NCBI GenBank assembly: GCA_002424865.1 | Contig: DILC01000054.1 | Span: 7,504 to 59,751, forward strand | Length of the DNA stretch: 52,248 nt | Source of the DNA: Rhodocyclaceae bacterium UBA5602 | GTDB lineage: Bacteria > Pseudomonadota > Gammaproteobacteria > Burkholderiales > Rhodocyclaceae | Reading direction: 5' to 3' | In this document: positions 16,444-25,505 of the stretch, piece after piece | Numbering within the stretch: the first letter of the stretch is position 1 | Layout: each line of letters begins with the position of its first letter | Program-made: the position numbers and the translations under genes | Notes under the pieces: generated by a model | The model's input: the letters and a program-made list of their open reading frames with translations, nothing else | What the model was told of the DNA's origin: nothing | Database searches by the model: none

Positions 16444-16472
16444 CCGGCACAAGATTATCACTCTTGTGCCGG
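16444..16472 (-). terminator. Hairpin across the CorC-like gene stop
   Basis: CCGGCACAAGA (16444-16454) and TCTTGTGCCGG (16462-16472) form a perfect 11-bp stem with a 7-base loop, spanning the stop codon at 16458-16460. There is no T-run on the leftward side, so it may be a weak terminator or an mRNA-stabilising hairpin between this gene and pilC. Confidence 0.5.
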
Positions 16473-17729
16473 CATGTGAAGCCGCACTCTTTTGATCTTG
16501 CGGTCTTGCGTTTGAATAATCTCCATGGGCACGCCATTGATTTTGAGGCCCACACCGACTTCCGGGATGTCCTGCAAGTGTTCCACGATGAGGCCATTGA
16601 GCGTGCGCGGGCCATCCACGGGCAAATCCAGTTGCAGCTGGCGGTTCAGTTCACGCAAACTCATGGCGCCATCGACCAGGACTGTGCACGCCTCATCCCA
16701 AACGAGGCGCACGCCCACATCGGCTTGCCGCGTGGTGAATTTTCCAACCAGGGCTTCGACAATATCCTCCAGAGTGACCAGGCCTTCGATTTCGCCATAT
16801 TCATCCACCACCAAGCCCAGGCGTTGCCGATTTTCGCGGAAGAATTGCAATTGCGTGTAGATGGGCGTGGCGGCGGGAATGAAGTAAGGCTCGGTCATTC
16901 GCTCACGTAGCGTGCCAAGCTTGATCTCGCCACTAAAAGCCTCGGCCAGGAGATGGCGCAGACGCAGGATGCCGATGACATTGGCTGGATCGCCTTCCGA
17001 GACGATGACGCGGGTGTGGTAACTCGTGGCGAGTTGCCCCATGATGTCCTCAATGGGCGCGGCGATGTCGATGGATTCAATCTCCCCGCGCGGCGTCATG
17101 ATGTCGGCAACCGTGACGTGCTCCAACTCAAACAGGTTCAACAAAATGGAGCGGTGCTGTGCGGGGATGAATTGCCCTGAATCGAGCACCACGGCGCGTA
17201 ATTCTTCGGCGGTTAAATGATGTCCTGCTGCATCTTGCTTGGGCCGTAGATGCAGCAAGCGAAGCAGGGATTTGACGAACAAATTGACAAACCAGACGGC
17301 GGGATAGGCAATGCGCAAGAGCGGGGTAAGCGCATAACTGATCCGGATGGCGAGCCAATCAGCGTGCATGGCGCCAGCGACTTTGGGGGTGATTTCTGAA
17401 AACACCAGCAAGCAAAAAGTCACAAACAGCGCACCGGCTTCCAGTGACCATTTTTCTTCACCAAAAATGGTCAGCGCAATGTTGGCTGTGAGCATGGCCG
17501 CCAGCGAGTTAATCAGCGTATTGCCCAGCAAAATCACGCCGAGCAGTTGATCTGTTTTACCCAGCAACTCAAGGGCCAGGCGTGCGCCGCGATGGTTCTC
17601 CTTGGCCAGATGCCGCAGGCGAATCCGGTTGGAGGCCATCATGACTGTCTCCGCCATGGAAAAAAAGCCGGAGATCACCAGCAGGATAGCTAACGCGATG
17701 AATTGCGTGCTCAAGGGGAGTTCGTCCAT
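16458..17729 (-). CDS. HlyC/CorC-family CNNM transporter-like protein
   Basis: The 423-residue protein has an N-terminal DUF21/CNNM membrane domain (about residues 10-190), a CBS domain pair (about 205-335, with ADIMTPRGEIESID and GLVVDEYGEIEGLVTLEDI) and a C-terminal CorC/HlyC domain (345-420). Such proteins are linked to magnesium or cobalt efflux, but substrate is unproven. It lies between pilC and the CcsA-like gene on the same strand. Confidence 0.9.
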   Translation of the reverse strand: MDELPLSTQFIALAILLVISGFFSMAETVMMASNRIRLRHLAKENHRGARLALELLGKTDQLLGVILLGNTLINSLAAMLTANIALTIFGEEKWSLEAGALFVTFCLLVFSEITPKVAGAMHADWLAIRISYALTPLLRIAYPAVWFVNLFVKSLLRLLHLRPKQDAAGHHLTAEELRAVVLDSGQFIPAQHRSILLNLFELEHVTVADIMTPRGEIESIDIAAPIEDIMGQLATSYHTRVIVSEGDPANVIGILRLRHLLAEAFSGEIKLGTLRERMTEPYFIPAATPIYTQLQFFRENRQRLGLVVDEYGEIEGLVTLEDIVEALVGKFTTRQADVGVRLVWDEACTVLVDGAMSLRELNRQLQLDLPVDGPRTLNGLIVEHLQDIPEVGVGLKINGVPMEIIQTQDRKIKRVRLHMPAQE

Positions 17730-17776
17730 CGGAAGGGCCAGGTTAAACGCAGTTCAAAATAGGCAGGTAACGGGGT

Positions 17777-18622
17777 TTATGCACCGCGATTGAGGATGAC
17801 TTCCAGCACAAAGCGGCTGCCCACATAAGCCAGCAACAGCGTGACAAATCCGGTCAGCGTCCAGCGCAAGGCGATGCGTCCGCGCCAGCCATACACATGG
17901 CGGCCAATCAGCAAGGCAGCAAAAATCAACCAGGAGAGCACGGCAAAAAAGGTTTTATGGTCAAAGCGCAAGGCTTGGCCAAAGAGATATTCAGAAAAAA
18001 AGATGCCGGAGACCAAGGTGATGCTGAGCAGCGCAAAAGCAATGTGGATCAGGCGGAACAGGATGGTTTCCATGGTCAGCAAGGGGGGTAAGCCAGCCAG
18101 GGTAGGGGACAGGCGTCCCTGATGCAAACTGCGCTCGGTCGCTGCCATCAGCAAGGCGTGCAAGGCAGCCAGGGTAAAGAAACTATAAGCGAGCATGGCG
18201 GTGAGCAGATGCAAACGAAAGGCTGGCGAGCCGATGTTGGCCAGCACATGTGGTTCCACAAACAGGCCGGGCAGCAAGCTGGCGATGGCCGCAACGGGTA
18301 AGCCGATCACCAGCAGACCGTCAAGCCGTGCATAAAGGCTTTCGATCCAGTACAAGGCCATCGCCAGCCAAACCATCACGGACAAAGCCAGCGCAAAGCC
18401 AAAGTGCAGATGTACCCCATCGAACAGGGCAAAACGGATACTGGCGGCATGAACGATGAGCGCGATAAGAAGCGCGGCCCGTTCCCAGCGCTGCATGGTT
18501 TGCAGCGGTGTGATGGGCAAATTGACGGACCCAGCACGCCAGCGGGTGCGCCATAAATGAAAACCCAGCGCGGTATATAGCGCGGCAGCGAGTACATGTA
18601 TTACTATTGGAGACATTCTCAA
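17777..18622 (-). CDS. CcsA/YpjD-type cytochrome c assembly membrane protein
   Basis: The 281-residue protein has about eight membrane helices and no soluble domain. The WGRGRIALRW-like end (YGWRGRIALRW) and the segment HKTFFAVLSWLIFAALLIGR match the YpjD/HemX group of the CcsA superfamily. In proteobacteria it is usually encoded next to ffh, as here, in divergent orientation. A role in haem or cytochrome c maturation is inferred from the family. Confidence 0.88.
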   Translation of the reverse strand: MRMSPIVIHVLAAALYTALGFHLWRTRWRAGSVNLPITPLQTMQRWERAALLIALIVHAASIRFALFDGVHLHFGFALALSVMVWLAMALYWIESLYARLDGLLVIGLPVAAIASLLPGLFVEPHVLANIGSPAFRLHLLTAMLAYSFFTLAALHALLMAATERSLHQGRLSPTLAGLPPLLTMETILFRLIHIAFALLSITLVSGIFFSEYLFGQALRFDHKTFFAVLSWLIFAALLIGRHVYGWRGRIALRWTLTGFVTLLLAYVGSRFVLEVILNRGA

Positions 18623-18699
18623 AGTCTACACTAACGCCCATCGTTCCGATGGGTCGCCCCAAATCATGAAATCCGTCAACCTCATTGCGCCAAGGGCTG

Positions 18700-18742
18700 G
18701 AAAATAAAAAAAGCCCCCCCATCCTTCCCTCACGGGGAGGCT
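18700..18742 (-). terminator. Possible leftward intrinsic terminator
   Basis: On the minus strand AGCCTCCCC is followed by GGGGGGGCT and a run of seven T (18702-18708), a G/C-rich stem with one G-T pair and a U-tract. It lies in the 176-bp gap between the divergent CcsA-like and ffh genes, so no minus-strand gene clearly needs it. Confidence 0.4.
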
Positions 18743-18798
18743 GCGCCATAGCGCGCTTGCCCAGCTATTTCACGTCAAGACACTTCAACTAATCCATC

Positions 18799-20154
18799 AT
18801 GCTCGATAACCTCACCCAGCGCCTCGGGCGCGTCGTTAAAAACATTCGCGGCCAGGCTCGCCTGACCGAAGACAACATTGCCGACATGCTGCGCGAAGTG
18901 CGCATGGCCTTGCTGGAAGCCGATGTGGCGCTGCCTGTCATCAAGGACTTTATTGCCCGCATTAAAGAGCGCGCCTTGGGCCAGGATGTCATTGGCGCAT
19001 TAACCCCCGGCCAGGCCTTGGTTGGCGTGGTACAGCGTGAATTGACCGAACTCATGGGAGGGGCGGGCGTAGGACTTGATTTAGCTACCCAGCCGCCGGC
19101 GATTATTTTGATGGCGGGCTTGCAAGGCGCCGGTAAAACCACCACCACCGCCAAGCTCGGCAAGTTTCTCAAAGAGCGGCAGAAGAAAAAAGTGCTCACC
19201 GTGAGTTGCGACGTGTATCGCCCGGCCGCGATCGAGCAATTAAAAGCCGTTTCCGCCCAGGCCGGGATTGATTTTTTCCCATCCACGCCAGAGCAAAAGC
19301 CCGCCGATATTGCGGCTGCCGCGATAGATTACGCCAAGCGCCACTATTATGACGTGCTGTTTATCGACACTGCAGGCCGTTTGGCGATAGACGACATGAT
19401 GATGGCCGAAATCCGTGACTTGCACGCGCAGGTCAAGCCGATAGAAACCTTGTTTATCGTGGACGCCATGCTAGGCCAGGATGCGGTCAATACCGCCAAG
19501 GCCTTTGCCGATGCGCTGCCCCTGACCGGCATTATCCTGACCAAGCTCGATGGTGACGCGCGCGGCGGTGCGGCGTTGTCCGTGCGGCACGTGACCGGCC
19601 AGCCGATCAAATTTGCCGGCGTGGGCGAAAAGCTCGACGGCCTGGAAGAGTTTCATCCCGACCGCATGGCCAGCCGTATTCTCGGCATGGGCGACATTCT
19701 GAGCCTGGTTGAAGAAGCGCACCGTACGGTCGATCACGAAAAAGCGCAAGCCTTTGCCAAGAAAATGAAAACCGGCAAGGGTTTTGACTTGAACGACTTC
19801 AAGGAGCAAATCGGACAGATGAAAAAAATGGGCGGCATGGCCGGTTTGCTGGATAAATTGCCCGCCCAGTTAAGCCAGGCCGCGCAACAGGCGGGAGGTG
19901 CGGTCAATGACAAGGCCATGAATCGCCTGGAAGGCATTATCAATTCCATGACGCCCATGGAGCGCTCCAAGCCGGAAATTATCAAGGCTACCCGCAAACG
20001 CCGCATTGCCGCAGGTTCGGGCGTGTCGGTGCAGGAGGTGAATCGTCTGCTCAATCAGTTTGAGCAGACGCAAAAAATGATGAAGCAGTTTTCCAAGGGC
20101 GGCATGATGAAAATGATGCGCGGCATGAAAGGGATGCTGCCGGGGATGCGGTGA
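18799..20154 (+). CDS. ffh: Signal recognition particle protein Ffh
   Basis: Ffh binds 4.5S RNA and signal sequences and targets nascent membrane proteins to FtsY. The 451-residue protein has an N-domain, a GTPase domain with GLQGAGKTTT (near residue 105), DTAGR and TKLDGDARGG, and a methionine-rich M domain ending MMKMMRGMKGMLPGMR. Length is standard. A repeat begins 65 bp downstream. Confidence 0.97.
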   Translation: MLDNLTQRLGRVVKNIRGQARLTEDNIADMLREVRMALLEADVALPVIKDFIARIKERALGQDVIGALTPGQALVGVVQRELTELMGGAGVGLDLATQPPAIILMAGLQGAGKTTTTAKLGKFLKERQKKKVLTVSCDVYRPAAIEQLKAVSAQAGIDFFPSTPEQKPADIAAAAIDYAKRHYYDVLFIDTAGRLAIDDMMMAEIRDLHAQVKPIETLFIVDAMLGQDAVNTAKAFADALPLTGIILTKLDGDARGGAALSVRHVTGQPIKFAGVGEKLDGLEEFHPDRMASRILGMGDILSLVEEAHRTVDHEKAQAFAKKMKTGKGFDLNDFKEQIGQMKKMGGMAGLLDKLPAQLSQAAQQAGGAVNDKAMNRLEGIINSMTPMERSKPEIIKATRKRRIAAGSGVSVQEVNRLLNQFEQTQKMMKQFSKGGMMKMMRGMKGMLPGMR

Positions 20155-20218
20155 GGTTGGCCCGCGAAGCGGAATTCCCTGCGCGCAACGCGCTGAAAAC
20201 ATCGCAAAGGTTTTTTAT

Positions 20219-20517
20219 CGCCGTATTGCCAGCGCCGACTTTTCGCAATCACGATGCGACGTCCGCGCCGGGACTCGCCCCGGCAGGCGAGATACTTTCT
20301 TGCTGCGCGGCAAGAAAGTATCCAAAGAAACGCGCCCCGCCGCCCCGGCCCTGCGGGCTACCCTCGCGAAGAAAGGCTTGCCGGGCCGGTGGCTAAACTC
20401 GCTTCTCGCTTTGCGCGCCTGGCTTCCGTTTCGCGGGACGGCGTCAGGCAACGCCACCGGACAACTCCCGGCAAGCCTTCCTCCGCTCGGCGGGACAGAG
20501 GCAAATGAGAGACTCAC
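20219..20517 (-). repeat. Inverted repeat arm A1 with family C core
   Basis: This roughly 285-bp arm (20232-20517) plus C-core (20219-20241) is an inverted copy of 21347-21669. Shared landmarks include ATACTTTCTTGC, AAGAAAGTATCC, GGCTACCCTCGCGAAGAAAG, CGGCAAGCCTTCCTCCGC and GAGAGACTCAC. A1 has about 35 extra bases in the middle (near 20403-20443). It lies on the 3' side of the GIY-YIG gene. Confidence 0.92.
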
Positions 20518-20581
20518 ATGCAGTGACCACCGCATCGACATGAACCTGAAAAAGATGGCTTTATTTCCGCCCATGATGCTG

Positions 20582-21268
20582 CTATTGCCGGGCAATAGCT
20601 TGCGCTGTCGGCTGAACGAACTTCACGATATTCTCAACCTCTTCAAGAGTTGTATCGAACCACTCGGTACCAGGTGCCTGTCGTTTGGAGCCTCGTGCCT
20701 CCAGTGTTGCATGAATAGCGTCTTCGACGGCGGCGACACGCTGAACTTCCCATGTTTTCAAGACTACTGGATATTCAAAACAACATGTTTGCTTGCATTG
20801 CTGGATAACCCTCGCATCGGCATCACCAGTTGTTGTTAGCCCTACCTTAATGGGAAATTTTCCATCCTTTCGGATAATGGAAGGGAATGAGTAGGCGTAG
20901 ACGATGCCTGCATCGTTTGATTCGATGTCTGTAGCCACGGCGTCAGCTTCCGCCATTTCTTCCTCGATGGAAATATTGCGAAAGCGGCCGCCTCCGAGAT
21001 TCTCGAAGACTTTCAAGTTTTCGGCAAGGAACGGGATATAGAAGCCGAAGATGTTGCTCATTTTCTCTGTTGTATCTGACTTCGCTTTTTTTATCCTTGT
21101 TTCTAGTTGTTCTTGACTGTATGTCTCTGCCAGTAATTTTTTTGAGATTTCCCGGAGGAGAAATGGTTCATCGCCGAAGTCGCGCGCAATTTCGGCTATT
21201 CGCGGAAGCAATTCGTAACGTGCGGCGTTATAGACGTAGGAGCGAGTTGGTTCGAACGGAATTGTCAT
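20582..21268 (-). CDS. GIY-YIG (T5orf172/Mug113-like) domain protein
   Basis: The protein has about 228 residues. The N-terminal half is helical and charged and not recognised. The C-terminal half (about 110-215) has the T5orf172-type GIY-YIG layout: VYAYSFPSI, FPIKVGLTTTGDADARVIQQ, PVVLKTWEVQ, AVEDAIHATLEARG and GTEWFDTTLEEV. This suggests a nuclease. The ATG at 21268 is preferred; a GTG at 21313 gives 15 more residues. It is flanked by large inverted repeats and is visibly AT-richer than its neighbours, so it looks acquired. Confidence 0.78.
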   Translation of the reverse strand: MTIPFEPTRSYVYNAARYELLPRIAEIARDFGDEPFLLREISKKLLAETYSQEQLETRIKKAKSDTTEKMSNIFGFYIPFLAENLKVFENLGGGRFRNISIEEEMAEADAVATDIESNDAGIVYAYSFPSIIRKDGKFPIKVGLTTTGDADARVIQQCKQTCCFEYPVVLKTWEVQRVAAVEDAIHATLEARGSKRQAPGTEWFDTTLEEVENIVKFVQPTAQAIARQ

Positions 21269-21346
21269 GGCGAATTTTCGGAAGGTAATTTTGCAAATTA
21301 TGGCAGATATCACACCTCGGTTTTCTCACAACATAGTCGGCGGTAC

Positions 21347-21669
21347 GTGAGTCTCTCATTTCCCTCTGTCCCGCCGAGCGGAGGAAGGCTTGCCGGGAGT
21401 TGTCCGGTGGCGTTGTCTGAGCGCAGCGAGTTTAGCCACCGGCCCGGCAAGCCTTTCTTCGCGAGGGTAGCCCGCAGGGCCGGGGCGGCGGGGCGCGTTT
21501 CTTTGGATACTTTCTTGCCGCGTAGCAAGAAAGTATCTCGCCTGCCGGGGCGAGTCCCGGCGCGGATGTCGCATCGTGATTGCGAAAAGCCGGCGCTGGT
21601 GAAACAACTGCGCTACAAGGCGGTCGAGCAAAAAACGCTCTCCTCGCCGTAGCGGATGGTAATACGGCG
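21347..21669 (+). repeat. Inverted repeat arm A2 with long family C segment
   Basis: Bases 21347-21598 are the inverted counterpart of arm A1. They continue into a long-form C repeat (21587-21669) that contains GCGCTACAAGGCGGTCGAGC and CTCCTCGCCGTAGCGGATGG, as at 33302-33383. The junction GCGAAAAG(T/C)CGGCGCTGG is the same as in A1. Confidence 0.92.
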
Positions 21670-21815
21670 CGGAGCTAAAAGAATTGAACTAAATAGGTCA
21701 GCTTCGACTTTCTTTTACACCGACATGCCACGTTGCCCATGTATCCAGCGAGGATTACCGTTCTATCTGAACAGATAAAGCTGTGGTCCCCCTTTATTAC
21801 GGAGAATTCGACGCC

Positions 21816-22088
21816 TTAATGCGTATGCAGCTTCTCCTGAAGCCAAACCTTGATCAGCGATTGATAGGGAACGTCGCGTGCGTTGGCGGCGGCTTTGAGG
21901 GCATCAAGCAGATGTTGCGGTAACCGCAGAGAAATCGTCTTCGTTGAGGGCTTCAGGTTTGGCAGCACGACGCGCTGGGCTTTCTTCCAGTCCAGGAATT
22001 CTGTCGAGTCTTTTCCCTTGGCTTCCCAAAAGATGCGCTCTTCCGCTTCGTTCTTGAATTTCGGCAGCGGTTTAGTTTGCTTGCTCAT
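21816..22088 (-). CDS. brnA: BrnA-type antitoxin
   Basis: The 90-residue protein has a charged N-terminal half (EERIFWEAKGKDSTEFLDWKK) and a C-terminal ribbon-helix-helix (TKTISLRLPQHLLDALKAAA). This matches BrnA/CopG antitoxins that bind BrnT and repress their own operon. It overlaps the end of brnT by 17 bp on the same strand. Confidence 0.88.
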   Translation of the reverse strand: MSKQTKPLPKFKNEAEERIFWEAKGKDSTEFLDWKKAQRVVLPNLKPSTKTISLRLPQHLLDALKAAANARDVPYQSLIKVWLQEKLHTH

Positions 22089-22371
22089 AGATGATCCTTT
22101 CTTTCCGGTGCATGTCGCGGGCTGAAATCACCCGGATAAGGGTGCCGTCAGCACGCAGGGTGAATGTGATGTGCAGCGCCCGCTCCGCGTTGGTTTTGCC
22201 CAGTGCATGAAAACGTAATTCACTCTCGCTGTGTCTGGCATCCGCCAAGAGCAACAACGGCTGATTGAAAAAGACTTCTTCCGTCTCCGCCTGGACAACT
22301 CCATGCTTTTCATTCTTGCGGGCGTTGCCATCGTCCCAGGCGAAACCGGATATTCTATCCAAGTCAATCAT
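22072..22371 (-). CDS. brnT: BrnT-family ribonuclease toxin
   Basis: The 99-residue BrnT toxin has FAWDDGNARKNEKHGV near the N-terminus, the EVFFNQPLLLL segment, and RVISARDMHRKERIIYEQ at the end. These match the RelE-like BrnT fold. It is expected to cleave RNA and is paired with brnA downstream. A palindrome that could be a BrnA operator lies just before the start codon. Confidence 0.9.
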   Translation of the reverse strand: MIDLDRISGFAWDDGNARKNEKHGVVQAETEEVFFNQPLLLLADARHSESELRFHALGKTNAERALHITFTLRADGTLIRVISARDMHRKERIIYEQAN

Positions 22372-22375
22372 TGGC

Positions 22376-22394
22376 GTATATTATCAACATATAC
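22376..22394 (-). promoter_or_regulatory. Candidate BrnA operator upstream of brnT
   Basis: GTATAT (22376-22381), seven bases, then ATATAC (22389-22394) form a perfect palindrome five bases upstream of the brnT start. On the minus strand GATAAT inside it could be the -10. Position and symmetry fit autorepression by the ribbon-helix-helix antitoxin. Confidence 0.5.
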
Positions 22395-22448
22395 TTGATG
22401 GAGTAAAAGTATTTACCAGTGCAGCGGCTGGGGAAGGCGAAAGAGTTC

Positions 22449-23066
22449 TTATCGCGTCGCCTGCATCACCCTCGGTCCCCAGCTCCAGCGCCCTTCCCAT
22501 GCGCCGCGTACCATGTTGGGATATTCGGGTTTGCCCAGGCTGCCGTTATAGCGGCCGAGTGCGCGGTACAGGTCGCCATTCTCGATATCCAGATAGTGGC
22601 GCAAGATGGTGCACCCAAAGCGCAGATTGGTGCGCAGGTGAAACAGGTTGCTGTCCGGATTGCCGATGAGCTTGACCCAGAACGGCATGATTTGCATATA
22701 GCCGCGTGCGCCAACGGATGAGAGCGCATATTTCCTGAAGCCGCTCTCCACTTGGATCAAGCCCAGCACCATGTGCGGGTCCAGCCCCGCGCGTTTGGCT
22801 TCGTAATACACGGTTTTCAGAAAATCCAGCCGTTCGGCCGGGTCGGGCATGCGCTTTTCCAGGCGCTGCGACATTTCATTTAGCCAATGCGTTTTTTCTT
22901 CCAGGGAGGCAAATTGCGGTTCCGGCGCGGCCTGGTCGGCAATGGCGGCATGCAGCGCGGCTTGCACGCTGGCCGCCAGCGGCTCGTACTGCTGCGCGCC
23001 TGCCCAGACGCCGTGGGTGTTGAGCAGGGCGGTGCCAGCGATCGCGAGGAGAAGTGTCAGGCGCAC
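22449..23066 (-). CDS. Lytic transglycosylase (SLT domain)
   Basis: The 205-residue periplasmic protein has a signal peptide (MRLTLLLAIAGTALLNTHGVWA). The SLT domain (about residues 85-200) has the catalytic Glu in LGLIQVESGF and the downstream GYMQIMPF and ALGRYNGS motifs. It would cleave peptidoglycan glycan strands. It overlaps the 3' end of proS by 10 bp. Confidence 0.92.
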   Translation of the reverse strand: MRLTLLLAIAGTALLNTHGVWAGAQQYEPLAASVQAALHAAIADQAAPEPQFASLEEKTHWLNEMSQRLEKRMPDPAERLDFLKTVYYEAKRAGLDPHMVLGLIQVESGFRKYALSSVGARGYMQIMPFWVKLIGNPDSNLFHLRTNLRFGCTILRHYLDIENGDLYRALGRYNGSLGKPEYPNMVRGAWEGRWSWGPRVMQATR

Positions 23067-24775
23067 AGTTTTTGTTGGATGAAACCCAAGATGTCGTTGG
23101 CATTCACTATGCTGGCCTCACTGTCCGTGCGGCCTTTGTATTCCAGCTTGCCTTCTTTCAAGCCGCGCTCGCCCACGACGATGCGATGCGGCACGCCGAT
23201 CAGTTCCCAGTCGGCAAACATGAAGCCGGGGCGCTCGTCGCGGTCGTCTAGCAGCACGTCAATGCCTGCGGCAGTGAGTTGCGCATGGAGTGCATCTGCC
23301 GCAGTTTTGACCATCTCTGATTTTGCATAAGCCATGGGCACAATGACCACGCTAAAGGGGGCGATGTTTTGCGGGAAAATAATGCCGCGTTCATCGTGGC
23401 CTTGTTCAATCGCCGCGCCCACAATGCGCGAGACGCCAACGCCATAGCAGCCCATTTCCATGACTTGATCCTTGCCTTGCTCATCCAGATAGGTGCACTT
23501 GAGCGCTTCGGCGTATTTGGTGCGCAACTGGAAAATATGCCCGACTTCAATGCCGCGGCAGATCTCCAGCGTGCCCTGGCCATCGGGCGAAGGGTCGCCT
23601 GCGACGACGTTGCGGATATCGGCGATTTCTGTCGGCAATGGCAGGTCGCGGCCAAAGTTTGTGCCGGTCAGATGGCTGCCCTCGGTATTCGCGCCGCAGA
23701 CAAAGTTGTTCATCACAGCCACCGTGCGGTCAGCCACCACTCTGCCGTTAAAGCCTACCGGGCCGATGTAACCCGGTTTGCAGCCCAGCGCAGCCACGAT
23801 TTCCTCATCCCGCGCAAAGCGGAATTCGCCGATATGCTTTTGCGTCTTGATTTCGTTCAGCTCGTGATCACCGCGCAACAGCAACAAGACGAACTGACCG
23901 GCTTCCTTGGCCGGGCCAGCCATTACGGCGACGGCCTTGACCATTTGGGTGAGTGGCACGCCGAGAAATTCGGCCACATCGGCGCATTTGGTCTTGCCGG
24001 GCGTTGCGCGTTTTTCCATCATCGCCGTATCACCATCGCCGACTATTATTTTAGGTGCAAGTGCCTCAGCCAGTTCCACGTTCGCCGCATAGTCAGACGC
24101 CGGGCAAAAGGCAATCGCATCTTCGCCTGAGTCGGCCAGCACATGAAACTCGTGCGACCCCGTGCCGCCAATGGAGCCCGTATCTGCTGCCACAGCACGG
24201 AACTTTAGCCCCAGGCGCGTGAAGATATGGGTGTAAGCCGCGTGCATGGCTTGGTATTCGCGCTGCAAATCGGCAAACGAGGCGTGAAAGGAATAGGCAT
24301 CTTTCATCAGGAATTCGCGTCCGCGCATGACACCAAAACGCGGCCGGATTTCGTCGCGGAATTTGGTTTGAATCTGGTAAAAATTGCGCGGCAACTGGCG
24401 ATAACTTTTCACTTCACGGCGCACGATGTCAGTAATCACTTCTTCGTGCGTGGGGCCAATGACAAAGTCGCGCTGATGGCGGTCTTTAAAGCGCAACAGT
24501 TCCGGGCCATAGCCGGGACCCCGGCCGGATTCTTCCCACAACTCAAAGGGCTGTACGGCAGGCATGAGCAATTCAATGGCGCCGGCGCGGTTCATTTCTT
24601 CCCTGACGATGGCTTCGACTTTGCGCAGCACGCGCAGTCCCATCGGCATCCAGGTGTAAATGCCGCCCGCTAAGCGACGGATGAGTCCGGCGCGCAGCAT
24701 GAGTTGATGGCTGATAATTTCAGCGTCGGAAGGGGCTTCTTTCAGGGTGGCAATGAAAAACTGGCTGGCGCGCAT
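23057..24775 (-). CDS. proS: Prolyl-tRNA synthetase (bacterial type)
   Basis: The 572-residue class II synthetase has motif 1 near MPAVQPFELWEESGR, motif 2 RDEIRPRFGVMRGREFLMKD, an editing INS domain (about residues 230-395) and a C-terminal anticodon-binding domain. A family C repeat core (24023-24044) lies within the frame at the start of the editing region and encodes VGDGDTA. It is coupled to the lytic transglycosylase gene and divergent from rppH. Confidence 0.96.
   Translation of the reverse strand: MRASQFFIATLKEAPSDAEIISHQLMLRAGLIRRLAGGIYTWMPMGLRVLRKVEAIVREEMNRAGAIELLMPAVQPFELWEESGRGPGYGPELLRFKDRHQRDFVIGPTHEEVITDIVRREVKSYRQLPRNFYQIQTKFRDEIRPRFGVMRGREFLMKDAYSFHASFADLQREYQAMHAAYTHIFTRLGLKFRAVAADTGSIGGTGSHEFHVLADSGEDAIAFCPASDYAANVELAEALAPKIIVGDGDTAMMEKRATPGKTKCADVAEFLGVPLTQMVKAVAVMAGPAKEAGQFVLLLLRGDHELNEIKTQKHIGEFRFARDEEIVAALGCKPGYIGPVGFNGRVVADRTVAVMNNFVCGANTEGSHLTGTNFGRDLPLPTEIADIRNVVAGDPSPDGQGTLEICRGIEVGHIFQLRTKYAEALKCTYLDEQGKDQVMEMGCYGVGVSRIVGAAIEQGHDERGIIFPQNIAPFSVVIVPMAYAKSEMVKTAADALHAQLTAAGIDVLLDDRDERPGFMFADWELIGVPHRIVVGERGLKEGKLEYKGRTDSEASIVNANDILGFIQQKLCA
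24023..24044 (-). repeat. Family C-like repeat core inside proS
   Basis: On the minus strand AGTCGGCGATGGTGATACGG resembles the C-core with three or four changes and is translated as part of IIVGDGDTAMM. The ferredoxin core at 27584 is read in the same frame as VGAGNTA. Confidence 0.5.
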
Positions 24776-24899
24776 GGGGGAAGACGGGTTAAAAATAACA
24801 AGGCGGTTATTTTACCCGTCCGGTGGCCATGTGCAGGTGGCTTTCCAGTGGGGCGCGATTGTGAAAGAATACCTACCAATTAATTATTGGAAGTCAATC

Positions 24900-25505
24900 A
24901 TGCTAGATCGTGAAGGGTATCGCCCAAACGTCGGCATCATTCTGACCAATCAGCGCAATGAGGTTTTTTGGGGCAAGCGTATCCGTGAACACTTCTGGCA
25001 GTTTCCCCAGGGTGGCATTGATAAAGGCGAAACCCCCGAGCAGGCGATGTTTCGCGAGCTTTATGAGGAGGTTGGCCTAAAGCCCGAGCATGTGCGGATT
25101 ATGGGCCGTACCCGCAGCTGGTTGCGTTATGAAGTGCCGCAACACTGGGTTCGTCGCGAAGGACGGAGCCATTATCGTGGCCAAAAGCAGATTTGGTTTT
25201 TATTGCGCTTGACCGGCAGGGACAGCGACGTCCAGTTGCGCGCCAGCAATAAACCAGAATTTGACGCTTGGCGCTGGAGTGATTATTGGATTCCCCTGGA
25301 TACTGTGATCGAATTCAAACGCAGCGTGTATGAGTCGGCTTTGAAAGAGTTGTCGCACATTCTTTTCCGCCATCATCCTGCCCATGCCAATGCCAGGGTG
25401 GAAAGTGGTCTGGTCGCAGGCTTGGTCGAGGCTGGCAGCGCTTCCATCATAACCAGCACTGCGTCAGCCGAGGCTGCGTGCATCGAAAGGACAAAATCCA
25501 GATGA
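24900..25505 (+). CDS. rppH: RNA pyrophosphohydrolase
   Basis: RppH removes pyrophosphate from 5' ends of mRNA, triggering decay. The 201-residue protein starts MLDREGYRPNVGIIL and has WQFPQGGIDKGE with the Nudix box AMFRELYEEVGL (about residues 37-60). The ATG at 24900 has GGAAG (24889-24893) six bases upstream. The last 25 or so residues are a small-residue tail. Its stop overlaps the next gene as ATGA. Confidence 0.95.
   Translation: MLDREGYRPNVGIILTNQRNEVFWGKRIREHFWQFPQGGIDKGETPEQAMFRELYEEVGLKPEHVRIMGRTRSWLRYEVPQHWVRREGRSHYRGQKQIWFLLRLTGRDSDVQLRASNKPEFDAWRWSDYWIPLDTVIEFKRSVYESALKELSHILFRHHPAHANARVESGLVAGLVEAGSASIITSTASAEAACIERTKSR

Noticed and set aside
21764..21777. TATCTGAACAGATA palindrome downstream of brnA
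   Set aside because: Six-base arms with a two-base loop are too short for a terminator, and it is on the wrong side of the operon for an operator.
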